From Astragalus membranaceus (Eukaryota > Streptophyta > Magnoliopsida > Fabales > Fabaceae), in contig JAZGSX010000010.1 in assembly GCA_039519185.1 (NCBI GenBank), positions 2,170,001 through 2,234,000 on the forward strand: DNA of 64,000 nucleotides, written 5' to 3'. The position numbers and the translations under genes were made by a program. Shown in pieces: positions 34,417 to 45,149 of this stretch (position 1 is its first letter; every line of letters begins with the position of its first letter). The notes under the pieces are model-generated. The model had not been told where the DNA came from and made no database searches. It saw only the letters and a program-made list of their open reading frames with translations.

Positions 34417-35490
34417 ATGGCTGGTGGAAGTAGGAGAAGCGTCCCTGTCGATCCTCATACCGAATGGATGCAGAATGTCATCGAGACGCAACAGAAGATG
34501 ATGAATGACATGATGCAAATGCAGCAGCAGCAGATGGATCAAATGGCCCAGATGCATCATGAGAGGATGAATCAGCAACAACCGAATGTTCAACAACCTC
34601 CTCTGGAAGATCCGAATAGGGCTTACTTTCGTTTTCAGAAGATGAATCCTCAAAGTTTCAAAGGAGGACCTGAGGTAATGGTGTCACATTTCTGGTTGGA
34701 TTCGATGGAGAAGATTTTTAGGACTCTTCAATGCAGCGAAGAAGAGAAGGTTCTCTTTGCCGCCCATATGCTTGAGGAAGATGCTCAAACCTGGTGGACC
34801 AATGCTCATGATTTGATGGTGAACCAGGGAACTCCTATTACCTGGGTTAACTTCAAGGAGATGTTTATTGGTCAATTTTTCCCTCCGGTGATGAAGTTAA
34901 GCAAGCAAGCCGAGTTTATCAATCTGAGGCAAGGAGAAATGCCGGTGGGTGAGTTCACCGCCAAGTTCGAAAGGTTGTCGCAGTTTTATCAGTTGGCAAA
35001 GCATGCTCCGAATGATGAGTGGAAGATGCAGATGTATAGGGCAAGTCTTCGTACTGATGTGGCCCAAGGTCTTAGCTCTTATGCTATGACTAGTTATGCT
35101 GGATTGGTGCAGCAAGCTTATGTTGCAGAGGCAGATCTCAACAGGATGTATGAAGAAAGGAAAGCATATCGGAAGGAAAAGAAAAAGACATTGGAATTGC
35201 CAACCCCTAGTGAGGAGCCAAAGGGTAACTCCAACAAAGGAATGCAAACAGTGGTGTCTGAACTTCCAAGGTCCGTTAAGTGTTCGAAATGCGGAAAGCC
35301 TCACGGTGGAGAGTGCCGCCTGGGGTCAACTGTGTGTTATTACTGCAAAGGCGAAGGGCATTACGCTCACGAGTGTCCGGCGAAGAAAAGGAGCAGAGAA
35401 GAGAATGCAACTCCTGCCCGTGGAAGAATCTATGTGATGGACGCTCAGAAAGGCAAAGTTGGTGACAGTTCGGCGAAAGGTATTTCTTAG
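34417..35490 (+). CDS. gag: Element E Gag
   Basis: The ORF encodes 357 residues from ATG 34417, chosen because MAGG resembles the MAGRND start of other gags here and lies right after a splice-like TTCGCAG. The N-terminal third is rich in Met and Gln and is likely coiled coil. A retrotransposon gag core follows (LHM-type segments: FRTLQCSEEEKV, AQTWWTNA, FINLRQGEMPVGEF). The C-terminus has one regular CCHC knuckle (CYYCKGEGHYAHEC) preceded by an atypical one (CSKCGKPHGGEC). It stops at 35488-35490 with no frameshift. Gag would package RNA into particles. It is the only intact gag in the window that is not joined to broken enzyme domains. Confidence 0.9.
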   Translation: MAGGSRRSVPVDPHTEWMQNVIETQQKMMNDMMQMQQQQMDQMAQMHHERMNQQQPNVQQPPLEDPNRAYFRFQKMNPQSFKGGPEVMVSHFWLDSMEKIFRTLQCSEEEKVLFAAHMLEEDAQTWWTNAHDLMVNQGTPITWVNFKEMFIGQFFPPVMKLSKQAEFINLRQGEMPVGEFTAKFERLSQFYQLAKHAPNDEWKMQMYRASLRTDVAQGLSSYAMTSYAGLVQQAYVAEADLNRMYEERKAYRKEKKKTLELPTPSEEPKGNSNKGMQTVVSELPRSVKCSKCGKPHGGECRLGSTVCYYCKGEGHYAHECPAKKRSREENATPARGRIYVMDAQKGKVGDSSAKGIS

Positions 35491-35514
35491 TCCAATTTTG
35501 AGGACAAAATTTTT

Positions 35515-35529
35515 AAAAGTTGGGGTGAG
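35515..35529 (+). promoter_or_regulatory. Polypurine tract of element E
   Basis: AAAAGTTGGGGTGAG stands directly before the 3' LTR. Confidence 0.85.
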
Positions 35530-36093
35530 TGTAACATCCCCAATTTTTGCTATTTAATTATAGGGTTAAATATGTTTTTAGTCCCTACAAAATCGGCTCC
35601 TTCTAAGTTTAGTCCCTACATTAACGAAATAGGCGTTTTGGTCCTCATCTTATTTTGCCGTTTTCAATTTTAGTCCCTCATGACTTTTAATAGCGCTTCA
35701 AAACTTTTAATAGCGCTTTTTTGACCTTTTATAAGCGCTATTAAAAGTTTTGAAGCGCTATTAAAAGTCATGACGGACTAAAATTGAAAACGAAAAAATA
35801 AGATGAGGACCAAAACGCCTATTTCGTTAATGTAGGGACTAAACTTAGAAGGAGCCGATTTTGTAGGGACTAAAAACAAATTTTACCCTTAATTATATTA
35901 GCCTAATATTAATTATTAGTGATTTATTTAATTGATTGAAATTATTTAAATTGAAAATGACTTGTTTGATTTATTAAGTATGAAATTGTGTGTGATTGAG
36001 AATCTAATTATGTTAAGTTAGGGTGATTAGGGTAGAGAGGAGTCAGTAGGAACAAAACTTCTAAGTGAAGCGCATGGTTGTCTTTTACCTAGT

Positions 36094-36152
<59 letters not shown>

Positions 36153-38105
36153 TACCCCTTCCAGCTGAAACACAAAAACACTTCACTCCTTGAAAAATCT
36201 GAAACAGCAAGAACCAAGAGGAGAGAAAGAGAGAGGGTGCGAATGGGAGAGGAAGGGAAGAGGTGAGGGTTTCCTCAAATCACCATGCATGTTTAATCTT
36301 TTACCATATTCAGAATCAGCTCCTCATCCCCTTTCTAATGATACCAAAACTACAACCATCCTCCTCCCCCTCCATAAATCACCATTGAAGGCCTATACCA
36401 TTGAAGGCCTATCCAAGCTCCACCAAGTCAAACACAAAATCTGAATCTTGAATGTTGAAATGGAGAACTATGAAGAACATCTTAGGGCTAGCAAGAGGTA
36501 ATAGAAGTGTCAAGCTTGAGTCTTGGATTCACTAGGAGTGTTGGTGCCTTGCCAATCCGAAGTTGTGGGAGCTGAGTACGATTAGGACAGTTTTGGAGCG
36601 ATTCCAGAGATAGTTCGTGAGTTGGTGTTGTGGTCGAATCCTTGAAGTCTCAGCAAATAGGTGAGTTCTATACTCACTAGGTTGTTATGGTCATGTGTGT
36701 TATGCCCTGAGTTTAGGTCTCGCATTTTTATGAAAACCGGTATTGATCCGTTTTACGAAAACATGGACGATTCATTAAGTGATGTGATTGGTTAAGTTTA
36801 ATTGTTGATTGTTGATTGCTATGTGATGATTGATTGGTTTCCATGACTGTTTTGATGTATTATTAAGTTCGCATGTGAATCGGAATGGATACGGGAACGA
36901 TCGGAATGGACAAGAGAATGCAAAAACTGGTTCTTCTAATCAACTCCTCAAGGTTTCCGATTGGTCCTAAGTCCCTTCTAATCCACTCCTCAAGGTTTCC
37001 TAAGGATGGAAACATATTAGTATCATGAAATCAAGTACGATCAAAGTAATTTTATGTTATGTTCATGTTCTTGCTTATGTGATGACCCGATGCGGTAATT
37101 ATGAGATCGATTATGACTAAGTTAGGTTATCATAATGTTGAGTATGGGCGATACATTATGATGTGGACTAGGTAATGTATAGTTATAAGTTAAGTTAGAA
37201 ACGTTAGTAAATCCGTGTGAGATCACCTAATGACAAGATTATGCTAAGAATAAGATTAGGTTAAGATTAAGATCATGTTAAGTATAAGCTCATTGTTATG
37301 TTCATAGATCACTGCTCACTGTTCATTGTTCAAGGTATATTAAAATATATACATTATGTTAGGGTGACGACCCTATTTCAATTTAGTGTGCTAGGGGAGG
37401 GGAAGTCATGAGCCCTATGAACCTAGGACCCTTGAGGTTTGCCCACTGATGTACGGATTAGTGGATTGGGTTCACCGGGAGCTTATTTTGCCAAGTGACC
37501 GGTGACACGCTAAAAAGCCATTGTTCATTGTTTATGAGTTGCCTCTTGTAACTGCTTATGAGGGTTATGAGGACAACGTTCATGTTAGCCACATAGTCAA
37601 ATAGTAAGACTATGAATTATGAATCAAGAATAACCAATCAAGCATAATTGAACCGAGAGAAATAGTAAGGGGTCTCGATAGAACTCACTGAGACAAGTTG
37701 TCTCACCCCATCCATGTTGTAGTTTTTCAGAATTGCAGGCTAAGTTGAAGATGATGAGGCATGGTCATGGAGACGTTTGAGGAGCAGCCGCTATCTTTAT
37801 TTCATTATGTCTTGTATTTCAGTTTCCTTTGTATTTTGTATTCAGTTCCTTAGTATGTACGATTGTACGACTTATGTTATAAAGTTGTAAATCGCTTCCG
37901 CACACTTTCTATTTTGGTACTCAACACTAGTTGAGTGGTGTAAGAACGCCTTATGCATTTTTCATGTTAAGTTATGTAACGCGCTTGATGGTTTTTAGCA
38001 TTGAGTATTAGTATGTGTTCAGTATTTAAAACAGGAGGTACTCTGATGTATGCCAGTAGTGCATTTCGATAGTTTCTACAAGTTAGAAATTAACGGGGTG
38101 TGACG
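35530..38105 (+). repeat. 3' LTR of element E with MITE
   Basis: It matches 31917-34279 except for a MITE at 35563-35888, a longer (TA)n run (about 36098-36150) and a deletion of about 180 bases near 36940 that removes the GCACGGATCG repeats. The last base is G where A is expected. Confidence 0.92.
35563..35888. mobile_element. 326-bp fold-back MITE, Mutator-like
   Basis: The ends GGGTTAAATATG and CAAATTTTACCC are part of long inverted repeats that make almost the whole element self-complementary, centred near 35727 (AATAGCGC words). A 9-bp duplication TTAATTATA flanks it (35554-35562 and 35889-35897). The intact 5' LTR at 31945-31975 shows the empty site. A 9-bp duplication is typical of Mutator-like elements. 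It has no coding capacity. Confidence 0.92.
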
Positions 38106-38110
38106 TCTCC

Positions 38111-38208
38111 CAAGCGATGTCTCTCCATACACACCGGCCAGGGATCGAACCCCTGACCAAATGCTTAAGGGGCCCAAACAACTTACCACTTGTGCCACAC
38201 CCACTTGG
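38111..38208 (-). mobile_element. SINE, 5' part with pol III boxes, split by element E
   Basis: On the minus strand an A box TGGCACAAGTGG (about 38194-38183) and a B box GGTTCGATCCC lie 34 bases apart, the tRNA-type internal promoter. No tRNA fold or gene is claimed. Together with 31835-31916 the SINE is about 180 bases long. Confidence 0.78.
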
Positions 38209-38331
38209 TATTTAGTATTTTTATTTGATCAACACTTAATGATTAAAAGATATTTTTAGTGCGACACCCACTTGGTATTTAGTATTTTTATTTGATCAAT
38301 CACTTAATGATTAAAAGATCTTTTTAGTTCC
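38197..38331. repeat. 67-bp tandem duplication at the SINE edge
   Basis: ACACCCACTTGG begins at 38197 and again at 38264, and the following bases (ATTTAGTATTTTTATTTGATCAA) are repeated with small changes. It includes the SINE's first bases and its target duplication. Confidence 0.8.
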
Positions 38332-39135
38332 CATTTGAGCATAACTATGTTTTTTTAGTTGTCGTTCATTGAGAATAAACTATTTTAGAAAACCTGTATT
38401 TGTCATCTTTCCATTGATTTCTATGGTAAAAAATTCATCCATGTCATCAAAATTTCGTCTAAGTGTCACACACTTATTGGTTATTGATTCAGCTGGGACT
38501 ATATTATGCTTACCATTTTGAATAAAAATAAGTCTAAAGAAAATTAAAAAAACAACATACCATTACCGTAACCATAGCATTGATTGCAATTTAAATATTT
38601 TAATTTAAAAATAATTATTTAATAGTAATTTAGAATTTTAAAAGTTCAATCCTAATATATCACATTAATAGACCTCTGTGTCTATGGTATGTCTTCTTCA
38701 ATTTTTTTTTCTCCCATCTCTCGTCTTCATTCTGGCGCTTCAAACTTCAACACTAAAAAACTCTAACTCTCATCTTCTTCGATTACCTTTTCTCTCATCT
38801 TCAATCTTTCAGATACTTGTGGAACCCTGACCCTCTATTAATCTCTTGACTTCAAGATTGATTCAAGGAAGATGGCTCACAAACAGAGGTAAAGATTCAA
38901 GGTTGGATAGTTGTGGAACCCTAACCCTCCATTTTCTATAGTTGTCGGCAAACAAATCAAAACTCAGAAGTTGAACCCCGTTGTCGCCATTTTCCAACAT
39001 ATAAACAAAAAGTTGATTTTATCTAGTTAGCAATGACGAAACCTGAAGCATTGGCCAGTGATTGCTCATTTCCATTTGTCCAATAATGTAATTGTTCTGT
39101 ACCTAGCAGTATTTTGGTAGGCTGCTGTTGGTAGG
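38332..39135. other. AT-rich DNA between SINE and element F, no gene seen
   Basis: Poly-A/T tracts and pyrimidine-rich stretches (about 38700-38810) are present, with short open frames only. A short start at 38871 (ATGGCTCACAAACAGAGG) ends within a few codons. Nothing supports a host exon. Confidence 0.5.
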
Positions 39136-41483
39136 TGTAACACCCTAAATATTTAATTAAATTATTTAATTAAGTATTTAGGATTTTAAATTGATTAAGT
39201 GGATATAATTTAATTATTAAAAATTATAATAATATGTGTAGGTGGTATTAGAAGATGGAGACGCCAAATTAGATGGACTTGGGCTTAAGTGAGAAGCCCA
39301 AGCCCATGAATCATGTCATATGCGAGGTGGCCAAGGCGCCTAGGGGGCTAGGGTTTTGTTGGTTCCTTGCGAAAAATTGAGAATAGAGAGAAAGAGAGAA
39401 AGAGGGCGCCGTTGGAGAGGAGAAGAGGAGAAGAGCAAGTCGCACAACCAAGGAGAGGAAAGGGGCGTGAATTGCTGCCGTGGTTCCGTTCGTGACCGTC
39501 TCTAGGGCTCCTATTCTTCAAATTCGAGGTAAGGGGATGTCCTATCAATTCTTATAATGATTCCTATGATAGATTTTTAGGTAGTGATGGCCTAGACGAA
39601 CCATGATCTTGACTATGTTGCGAAATTCATGTTCTTGTTGTTGCTATATGCGTGATTCATGTTTGTGCTGAGGATTGTTGATGATTTCGATGGTTGGTGT
39701 ATAATTTTGACGATTTCAATGTGTGTCCATGATGGTTGTAATGTGTGTTGTAATTGATCAAGTAACAACTTGAAGAAAAAGATGTTTGTGCTGAAATTGT
39801 GTTGAATTCTGGTGCTGGAAGTGTTCTGGGCGCCAGGCGCCCTGTGCTGGGCGCCAACGGCGCCAGTGCATGTTGCAGTGTGCGTGCGTGGGTGGGCGCT
39901 GCGCGCTGGGTGCCAGCGCTGGGCGCTGAGCGCCCGTGTGTGTTGCTGTGTGTGTTTGCGCTGGGCGCTGAGCGCCCGTGTGTGTTGCTGTGTGTGTTGC
40001 GCTGGGCGCTGGGTGCCAGCTCTGGGCGCTGAGCGCCCGTGTGTGTGCGTGTGTGTGCGTTGCGTTTTGTTAGGCGCTGGGCGCCAGGTGCCTGGGCGCT
40101 GGGCGCCCAGGGCGCCAGTTTTTCAGGATGTTCCCAAAATGTTTTCGAAAACTGTTTTCGCTATATCTTTTGACTCGGAAATCCGTTTTAAACGTTTCAA
40201 AAAGTGTTGGGAAGCTTTTTCAGTTGTCTATCTGTGTGTCCCATTTTTAAAAAAAAAATAAAAAACTTATATTTTCAGAAGGTTGCTGGGCGCCCAAGTG
40301 GCTGTCCCCTGTGGTCGTTGCTGTGACATTGAAAACTCGTTTGGTGTCTTTAAAAATTCTCTTTTGCGTATGACCAGTGGTTTTAACGATTTAGTGCCAA
40401 AAATGATGATTTTGACGATGATGCCCCTAGTGGCTAGTTAAATGACTGTTTTGCCCTTAGTGGCTAGTTAAATGACTGTTTTGCCCTTTGTGGCTATTAT
40501 TATTTATAATGACGTGTAAATGACGATGATGGCCTTGGTGGCTAGTAATTGACGTTTTTGCCCTCAGTGGCTATTGTTTGAGTTGATGATGTTTATGTAT
40601 AAGTGACGATGAAACCCAGTGACGTTTGAGGCCCGAAAGACTAAGTGATGTTAAGGCCTAAAAGGCTAAGTGATGTTGTTGTGTGTAAATTGTGAACTCA
40701 CAGGTGCTGTGCCTCTTGTGAGCAAATTGGTAAGTGACGGGTCACATAGTTGACCGTGATTGTGTGATTTGTGCGTGGTGCATGTTATAGTGTCTCATGC
40801 ATCCCATGTGCATAAACCCAGTGACGTTTTGAGGCCCAAAAGGCTAAGTGACGATGAGGCCGTAATGGCTAAGCGACGTTTGTGAAAAGGTACCTCATGC
40901 ATATGCCCGCGAGTGGGTTGCATTTCATATGCCTACATGACATAGTGATGAGTTATTGTAATGATGTGATTGATGATTGTGATGTGATTAATTTAGAGCT
41001 GTGACTTGACTTATTATTTATCATATGATTTATTATATGAATTGAATTGGACTCACCCTTCTGTTTGAATGTTACCCCCATGCGGTAACGTGCAGGTGAT
41101 TGCGAGTGAAGGACTAGATACCTTCACTAATTCGAGTCGAGTCGTCACGCTCTGATACGTAGCACTCAGGGGGGGGGGGGACGAACTTAATGTTATAAAT
41201 GATTTTGGTTGTTATGTTTTGTTGACAATTCTGTTTTATTTTGTTATTCCGCTGCATAGTTGATTTTATTGACGTTAAGTTTTATTGCGATGATAACTGT
41301 GGTTTAGAGATTCTCCTTTTAGTGATGTGCTACGTAATACATGGTTATTATGTTTTTGAGTTGTTTTATTGAGGAGTGTGGTTTTATTGAAGTATGTGTA
41401 ACATCCTTTGCAATGGAAAGAAATTTTGAATAAAACTCTGAGTTTTATAAACAAATTAACGGGTAAAAAAAAGGGGTGTTAAA
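39136..41483 (+). repeat. 5' LTR of element F
   Basis: It starts TGTAACACCCTAAAT and ends GGGGTGTTAAA, where C of the expected ACA is A. It has the CTTGGGC/GCCCAAG hairpin (39278-39302), a telo-box-like CTAGGGTTTTG, the GA-rich block, a donor AG|GTAAGG at 39529, a GGCGCC cluster (39826-40120), AGTGGCTA motifs (40418-40880), the conserved hairpin (40897-40923) and a run of 12 G at 41169-41180. Confidence 0.92.
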
Positions 41484-41582
41484 TTAGTGGTATCAGAGCA
41501 GTTCGGTCTGTCCGGCCAATGTCGTCCTGTCATAGTGTCTTATGACAATAGATTAGTTCTGAATTTTTGGTTTGTGCTGCAG
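39529..41582 (+). other. Predicted intron from F 5' LTR to just before gag
   Basis: The donor AG|GTAAGG has GT at 39529-39530. The acceptor GGTTTGTGCTGCAG ends at 41582, twelve bases before gag ATG, with a branch-like CTGAAT about 25 bases upstream. Removal would take out the PBS. An inner acceptor-like CGTGCAG ends at about 41095. Confidence 0.45.
41488..41499 (+). promoter_or_regulatory. Primer binding site of element F
   Basis: TGGTATCAGAGC starts four bases after the LTR and is the standard complement of initiator-methionine tRNA. Confidence 0.95.
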
Positions 41583-41594
41583 TGATAGTTTGAA

Positions 41595-42119
41595 ATGGCT
41601 GGGAGAAACGACGCTGCTCTTGCTGCTGCATTACAGGCTATGGCTCAGGATGTGCAGGGTCAGCAGAATGCTGGAGATAACGCTGGTTTTCGGAGTCTGA
41701 CTACTTTCCAGAGAGAGAATCCGCCCACATTTAAGGGCAAATATGATCCAGATGGTGCTATGGCGTGGTTGAAAGAGATCGAGAGGATTTTCAGGGTGAT
41801 GGACTGCACTGTTGAGCAGAAGGTCCGTTTTGGTACCCACATGTTAGCCGAGGAGGCCGACGACTGGTGGTTGGCTACTAGGCAGAGGTTGGAGGCTGTG
41901 CAGGAAGAGATTACTTGGGAGGTATTCAGCAGGGAGTTTCTAAGAAAATATTTTCCTGAAGACGTCCGAGGAAAGAAAGAGATAGAGTTCCTGGAACTGA
42001 AGCAGGGTGGTATGTCCGTGACTGCATATGCGGCGAAATTTGTTGATTGTTGTAAAAGATTGGGTCTTGTTGAAGCAGGGTGGTATGTTCGTGATTGTTG
42101 TAAAAGATGGACTGGTTAG
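41595..42119 (+). pseudogene. Element F gag, truncated, with a shuffled gag/PR patch
   Basis: Gag begins at MAGRND and is normal to about 42042 (AYAAKFV). From there to 42115 the sequence is a patchwork: a protease fragment (TGTTGTAAAAGATTGGG), a second copy of gag (GAAGCAGGGTGGTATGT), the protease fragment again, and then the protease end. Most of gag's C-terminus, all three zinc knuckles and the protease active site are missing. The frame ends at 42117-42119. Confidence 0.9.
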
Positions 42120-43882
42120 AGAATAACCACGTTCATATCAACTGTCGTAGCAAGTCGGTCAGTTTCGGGGAAGAAGATTCTGTTTTGGTATCTGCTGGTC
42201 AGTTGAAGAAGTTGAAGAAAGAAGGAGTTCGGCTATTTGCGTTAATGGCATCGTTGTCTGCTGAGAGTCAGGCTGTTATTGAAGAACTGCAAGTGGTACG
42301 CGAGTTTCCTGAGGTTTTTCCTGATGAAATTCCGGGGGTGCCACCGGAAAGAGAAGTTGAGTTTTCGATTGATCTTGTACCTGGTACGAGGCCTGTGTCT
42401 ATGGCACCGTACAGGATGTCGGCGTCGGAATTGTCTGAGTTGAAGACGCAACTCGAAGAATTGCTTGAGAAAAAGTTTGTAAGACCGAGTGTATCGCCTT
42501 GGGGAGCTCCGGTATTGTTGGTAAAGAAGAAGGATGGGAGTATGAGGTTATGTGTGGACTATTGTCAGTTGAATAAGGTAACTATCAAGAATAAGTATCC
42601 GCTTCCGAGGATCGACGGTTTGATGGATCAGTTAGTGGGTGCCCGTGTTTTCAGCAAAATTGATTTGAGGTCCAGATATCATCAGATTAAAGTAAAGGAT
42701 GAAGATGTTCAGAAGACAGCGTTCAGGACAAGGTATGGGCATTATGAATATTCAGTGATGCCATTCGGTGTGACCAATGCTCCTGGTGTATTTATGGAAT
42801 ATATGAATCGTATTTTCCATAATTACCTAGATCGGTTTGTGGTGATCTTCATAGATGACATTCTAGTTTATTCTAAGTCGGAGGAAGAGCATGCTGAACA
42901 CCTGAAGACAGTATTGGAAGTCCTGAAAGAGAAAAAGTTGTATGCTAAGTTATCAAAGTGTGAGTTCTGGCTGAAAGAGGTGAGTTTCCTTGGGCACGTG
43001 ATTTCTGGTAATGGTATTGCAGTTGATCCGGCAAAAGTGGAGGCAGTATTGGAGTGGGAGGCTCCGAAGTCCGCAACAGAGATTAGAAGCTTTTTGGGTT
43101 TGGCTGGGTACTACAGGAGGTTCATCGAGGGTTTTTCCAAGTTGGCCCTTCCGTTGACTCAGTTGACTTGTAAGGGTAAAGTTTTTGTTTGGGATGCTCG
43201 GTGTGAGGAAAGTTTTATGGAACTGAAAAAGAGATTGACAACGTCGCCTGTTTTGACGTTGCCTAATCCGGAGAAACCGTTTGTTGTATATTGTGACGCG
43301 TCGAAGATGGGTCTGGGTGGTGTGCTGATGCAAGATGGGAAAGTCGTTGCGTATGCGTCGAGGCAGTTGCGGGTTCATGAGAAAAATTACCCTACGCATG
43401 ATTTGGAATTGGCTGCTGTGGTATTTGTGCTTAAGATTTGGAGGCACTACCTTTATGGTTCGAGGTTTGAAGTGTTCAGTGATCATAAGAGTCTAAAGTA
43501 TCTGTTCGATCAGAAAGAGCTGAATATGAGACAGCGTCGGTGGTTGGAGCTCTTGAAGGATTATGACTTTGGTTTGAATTATCATCCCGGCAAAGCTAAT
43601 GTCGTGGCTGATGCTTTAAGCAGAAAGTCTTTGCATATGTCGGCAATGATGGTGAAAGAATTAGAGTTGATTGAGGAATTCAGATATTTGAGTTTGGTTT
43701 GTAAAATGACACCTCGCAGTGTCAAGCTGGGAATGTTAAAGATCGACAATGATTTCCTGGGCAGCATCAGAGAAGCTCAGAAGTCAGATGTCAAGTTGGT
43801 AGATTTAATTAATGGAGTTAGTCAATCTGAAGATGAAGATTTCAAATTAGATTCCAGTGGTGTGTTGAGGTTCCAGGGGTAG
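42107..43882 (+). pseudogene. Element F protease end, RT and RNase H
   Basis: The frame opens at MDWLENNHVHINC, the last part of the protease, and covers RT with FIDD (about 42850) and RNase H with YCDAS (about 43290) without stops. Two conserved RT positions differ from A: YCQLNK for YRQLNK and LRSRYHQ for LRSGYHQ. A one-base insertion near 43875 in TTCCAGGGG shifts the frame and brings TAG at 43880-43882. Confidence 0.92.
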
Positions 43883-43894
43883 GATCTGTGTTCC

Positions 43895-45137
43895 GGATGA
43901 TGAGGAGATGAAAAAGGCAATTTTAGAGGAGGGTCACCGTATGAAGAGAGATGTGGCACAGTTTGTGTATGCCTGTTTGACCTGTCAGAAATCTAAGGTT
44001 GAGCATCAGAAGCCTGCAGGGTTAATGCAACCGTTGGAAGTTCCAGAGTGGAAGTGGGATAGCATTGCGATGGACTTTGTGACGGGATTGCCGAAGACAG
44101 TTAGGGGTCATGACGCTATTTGGGTGATCGTTGATAGGTTAACGAAGTCTGCTCACTTTATTCCTATTAATATCACTTATCCGGTGTCGAGGTTGGCAGA
44201 GGTCTATGTCAAAGAAATTGTGAAGTTGCACGGTGTTCCGAAGAGTATTGTGTCAGATAGGGATCCGAGGTTCACTTCTGAGTTTTGGACGAGTTTGCAG
44301 AAGGAATTGGGTTCAAAGCTGAAAATGAGTTCAGCATATCACCCTCAGACAGATGGTCAGTCAGAGAGGACAATTCAGTCGTTAGAAGATTTGTTAAGGG
44401 CTTGTGTCTTGGAACAAAGAGGTTCATGGGATTCCTACCTTGCATTGATTGAGTTTACCTATAACAACAGTTACCATTCCAGTATCGGGATGGCACCGTT
44501 TGAAGCATTGTATGGTCGAAAGTGTAGAACGCCATTGTGTTGGTATGAGTCGGGAGAGAGTGTAGTGTTGGGACCGGAGATTGTCCGGGAGACTACAGAG
44601 AAAATCAAGATGATCCGTGAAAAGATGAAGGCTTCGCAGAATCGTCAGAAGAGTTATCATGACAAGCGGAGGAAAGATTTAGAGTTTCAGGAGGGTGAGC
44701 ATGTGTTCTTGAGGGTTTCTCCTATTACCGGTGTTGGTCGGGTGTTGAAATCGAAGAAGCTCACTCCTCGATTTGTTGGTCCTTTTCAGATTTCTTAAAA
44801 AATCGGAAATGTGGCTTATAGAGCGGCTTTACCGCCAAATCTTTCGAATTTGCATGACGTGTTTCATGTGTCGCAACTTCGGAAGTATGTTTCGGATCCA
44901 TCTCATGTGATCCATATGGATGATGTAGAGGTGCGGGATAATCTCACTGTGGAGACGATGCCCGTACGGATTGAGGATCGTGAAGTGAAAGTGCTTAGAG
45001 GCAAAGAGATTGCATTAGTAAAAGTGGTCTGGCTAGGAGCTGCCGGTGAGAGTATGACTTGGGAGCTGGAGAGCAAGATGCGAGAGTCCTACCCAGAGTT
45101 ATTTGATCAGGTAAATTTCGAGGACGAAATATTCTAA
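43895..45137 (+). pseudogene. Element F integrase and chromodomain
   Basis: After the frameshift the integrase frame continues with MKKAILEEGHR. An in-frame deletion of 72 bases at about 43940 removes 24 residues, including the HH half of the zinc finger; CLTCQKSK remains. The DDE core is intact in appearance (MDFVTG, SDRDPRF, QSERT). TAA at 44796-44798 replaces a sense codon; the same frame then carries the end of integrase and the chromodomain (VVWLG, WELESKMRES) to 45137. Confidence 0.92.
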
Positions 45138-45149
45138 GTGGGGGAGAGT

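Larger units (their letters stand above)
31917..38105 (+). mobile_element. E: complete gag-only LTR retrotransposon inserted in a SINE
   Basis: Both LTRs (31917-34279 and 35530-38105) start TGTAACATCCCC. Target duplications TCTCC are at 31912-31916 and 38106-38110. The left LTR ends GTGTGACA; the right ends GTGTGACG. The PBS, a 358-residue gag and a polypurine tract are present, but no PR, RT, RNase H or integrase. In the gag frame, just past the stop, lies NFEDKIF, the same ending that closes the chromodomain polyprotein of A and F, so E looks like a deletion product of a chromovirus-type element. It would depend on enzymes supplied in trans. Confidence 0.92.

Noticed and set aside
38130..38160. 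tRNA gene suggested by the B-box-like GGTTCGATCCC
   Set aside because: No acceptor stem or anticodon arm was seen; the boxes fit a SINE promoter.
38680..39100. Possible first exon of a host gene
   Set aside because: Only short frames, no splice or codon pattern, and poly-T tracts throughout.
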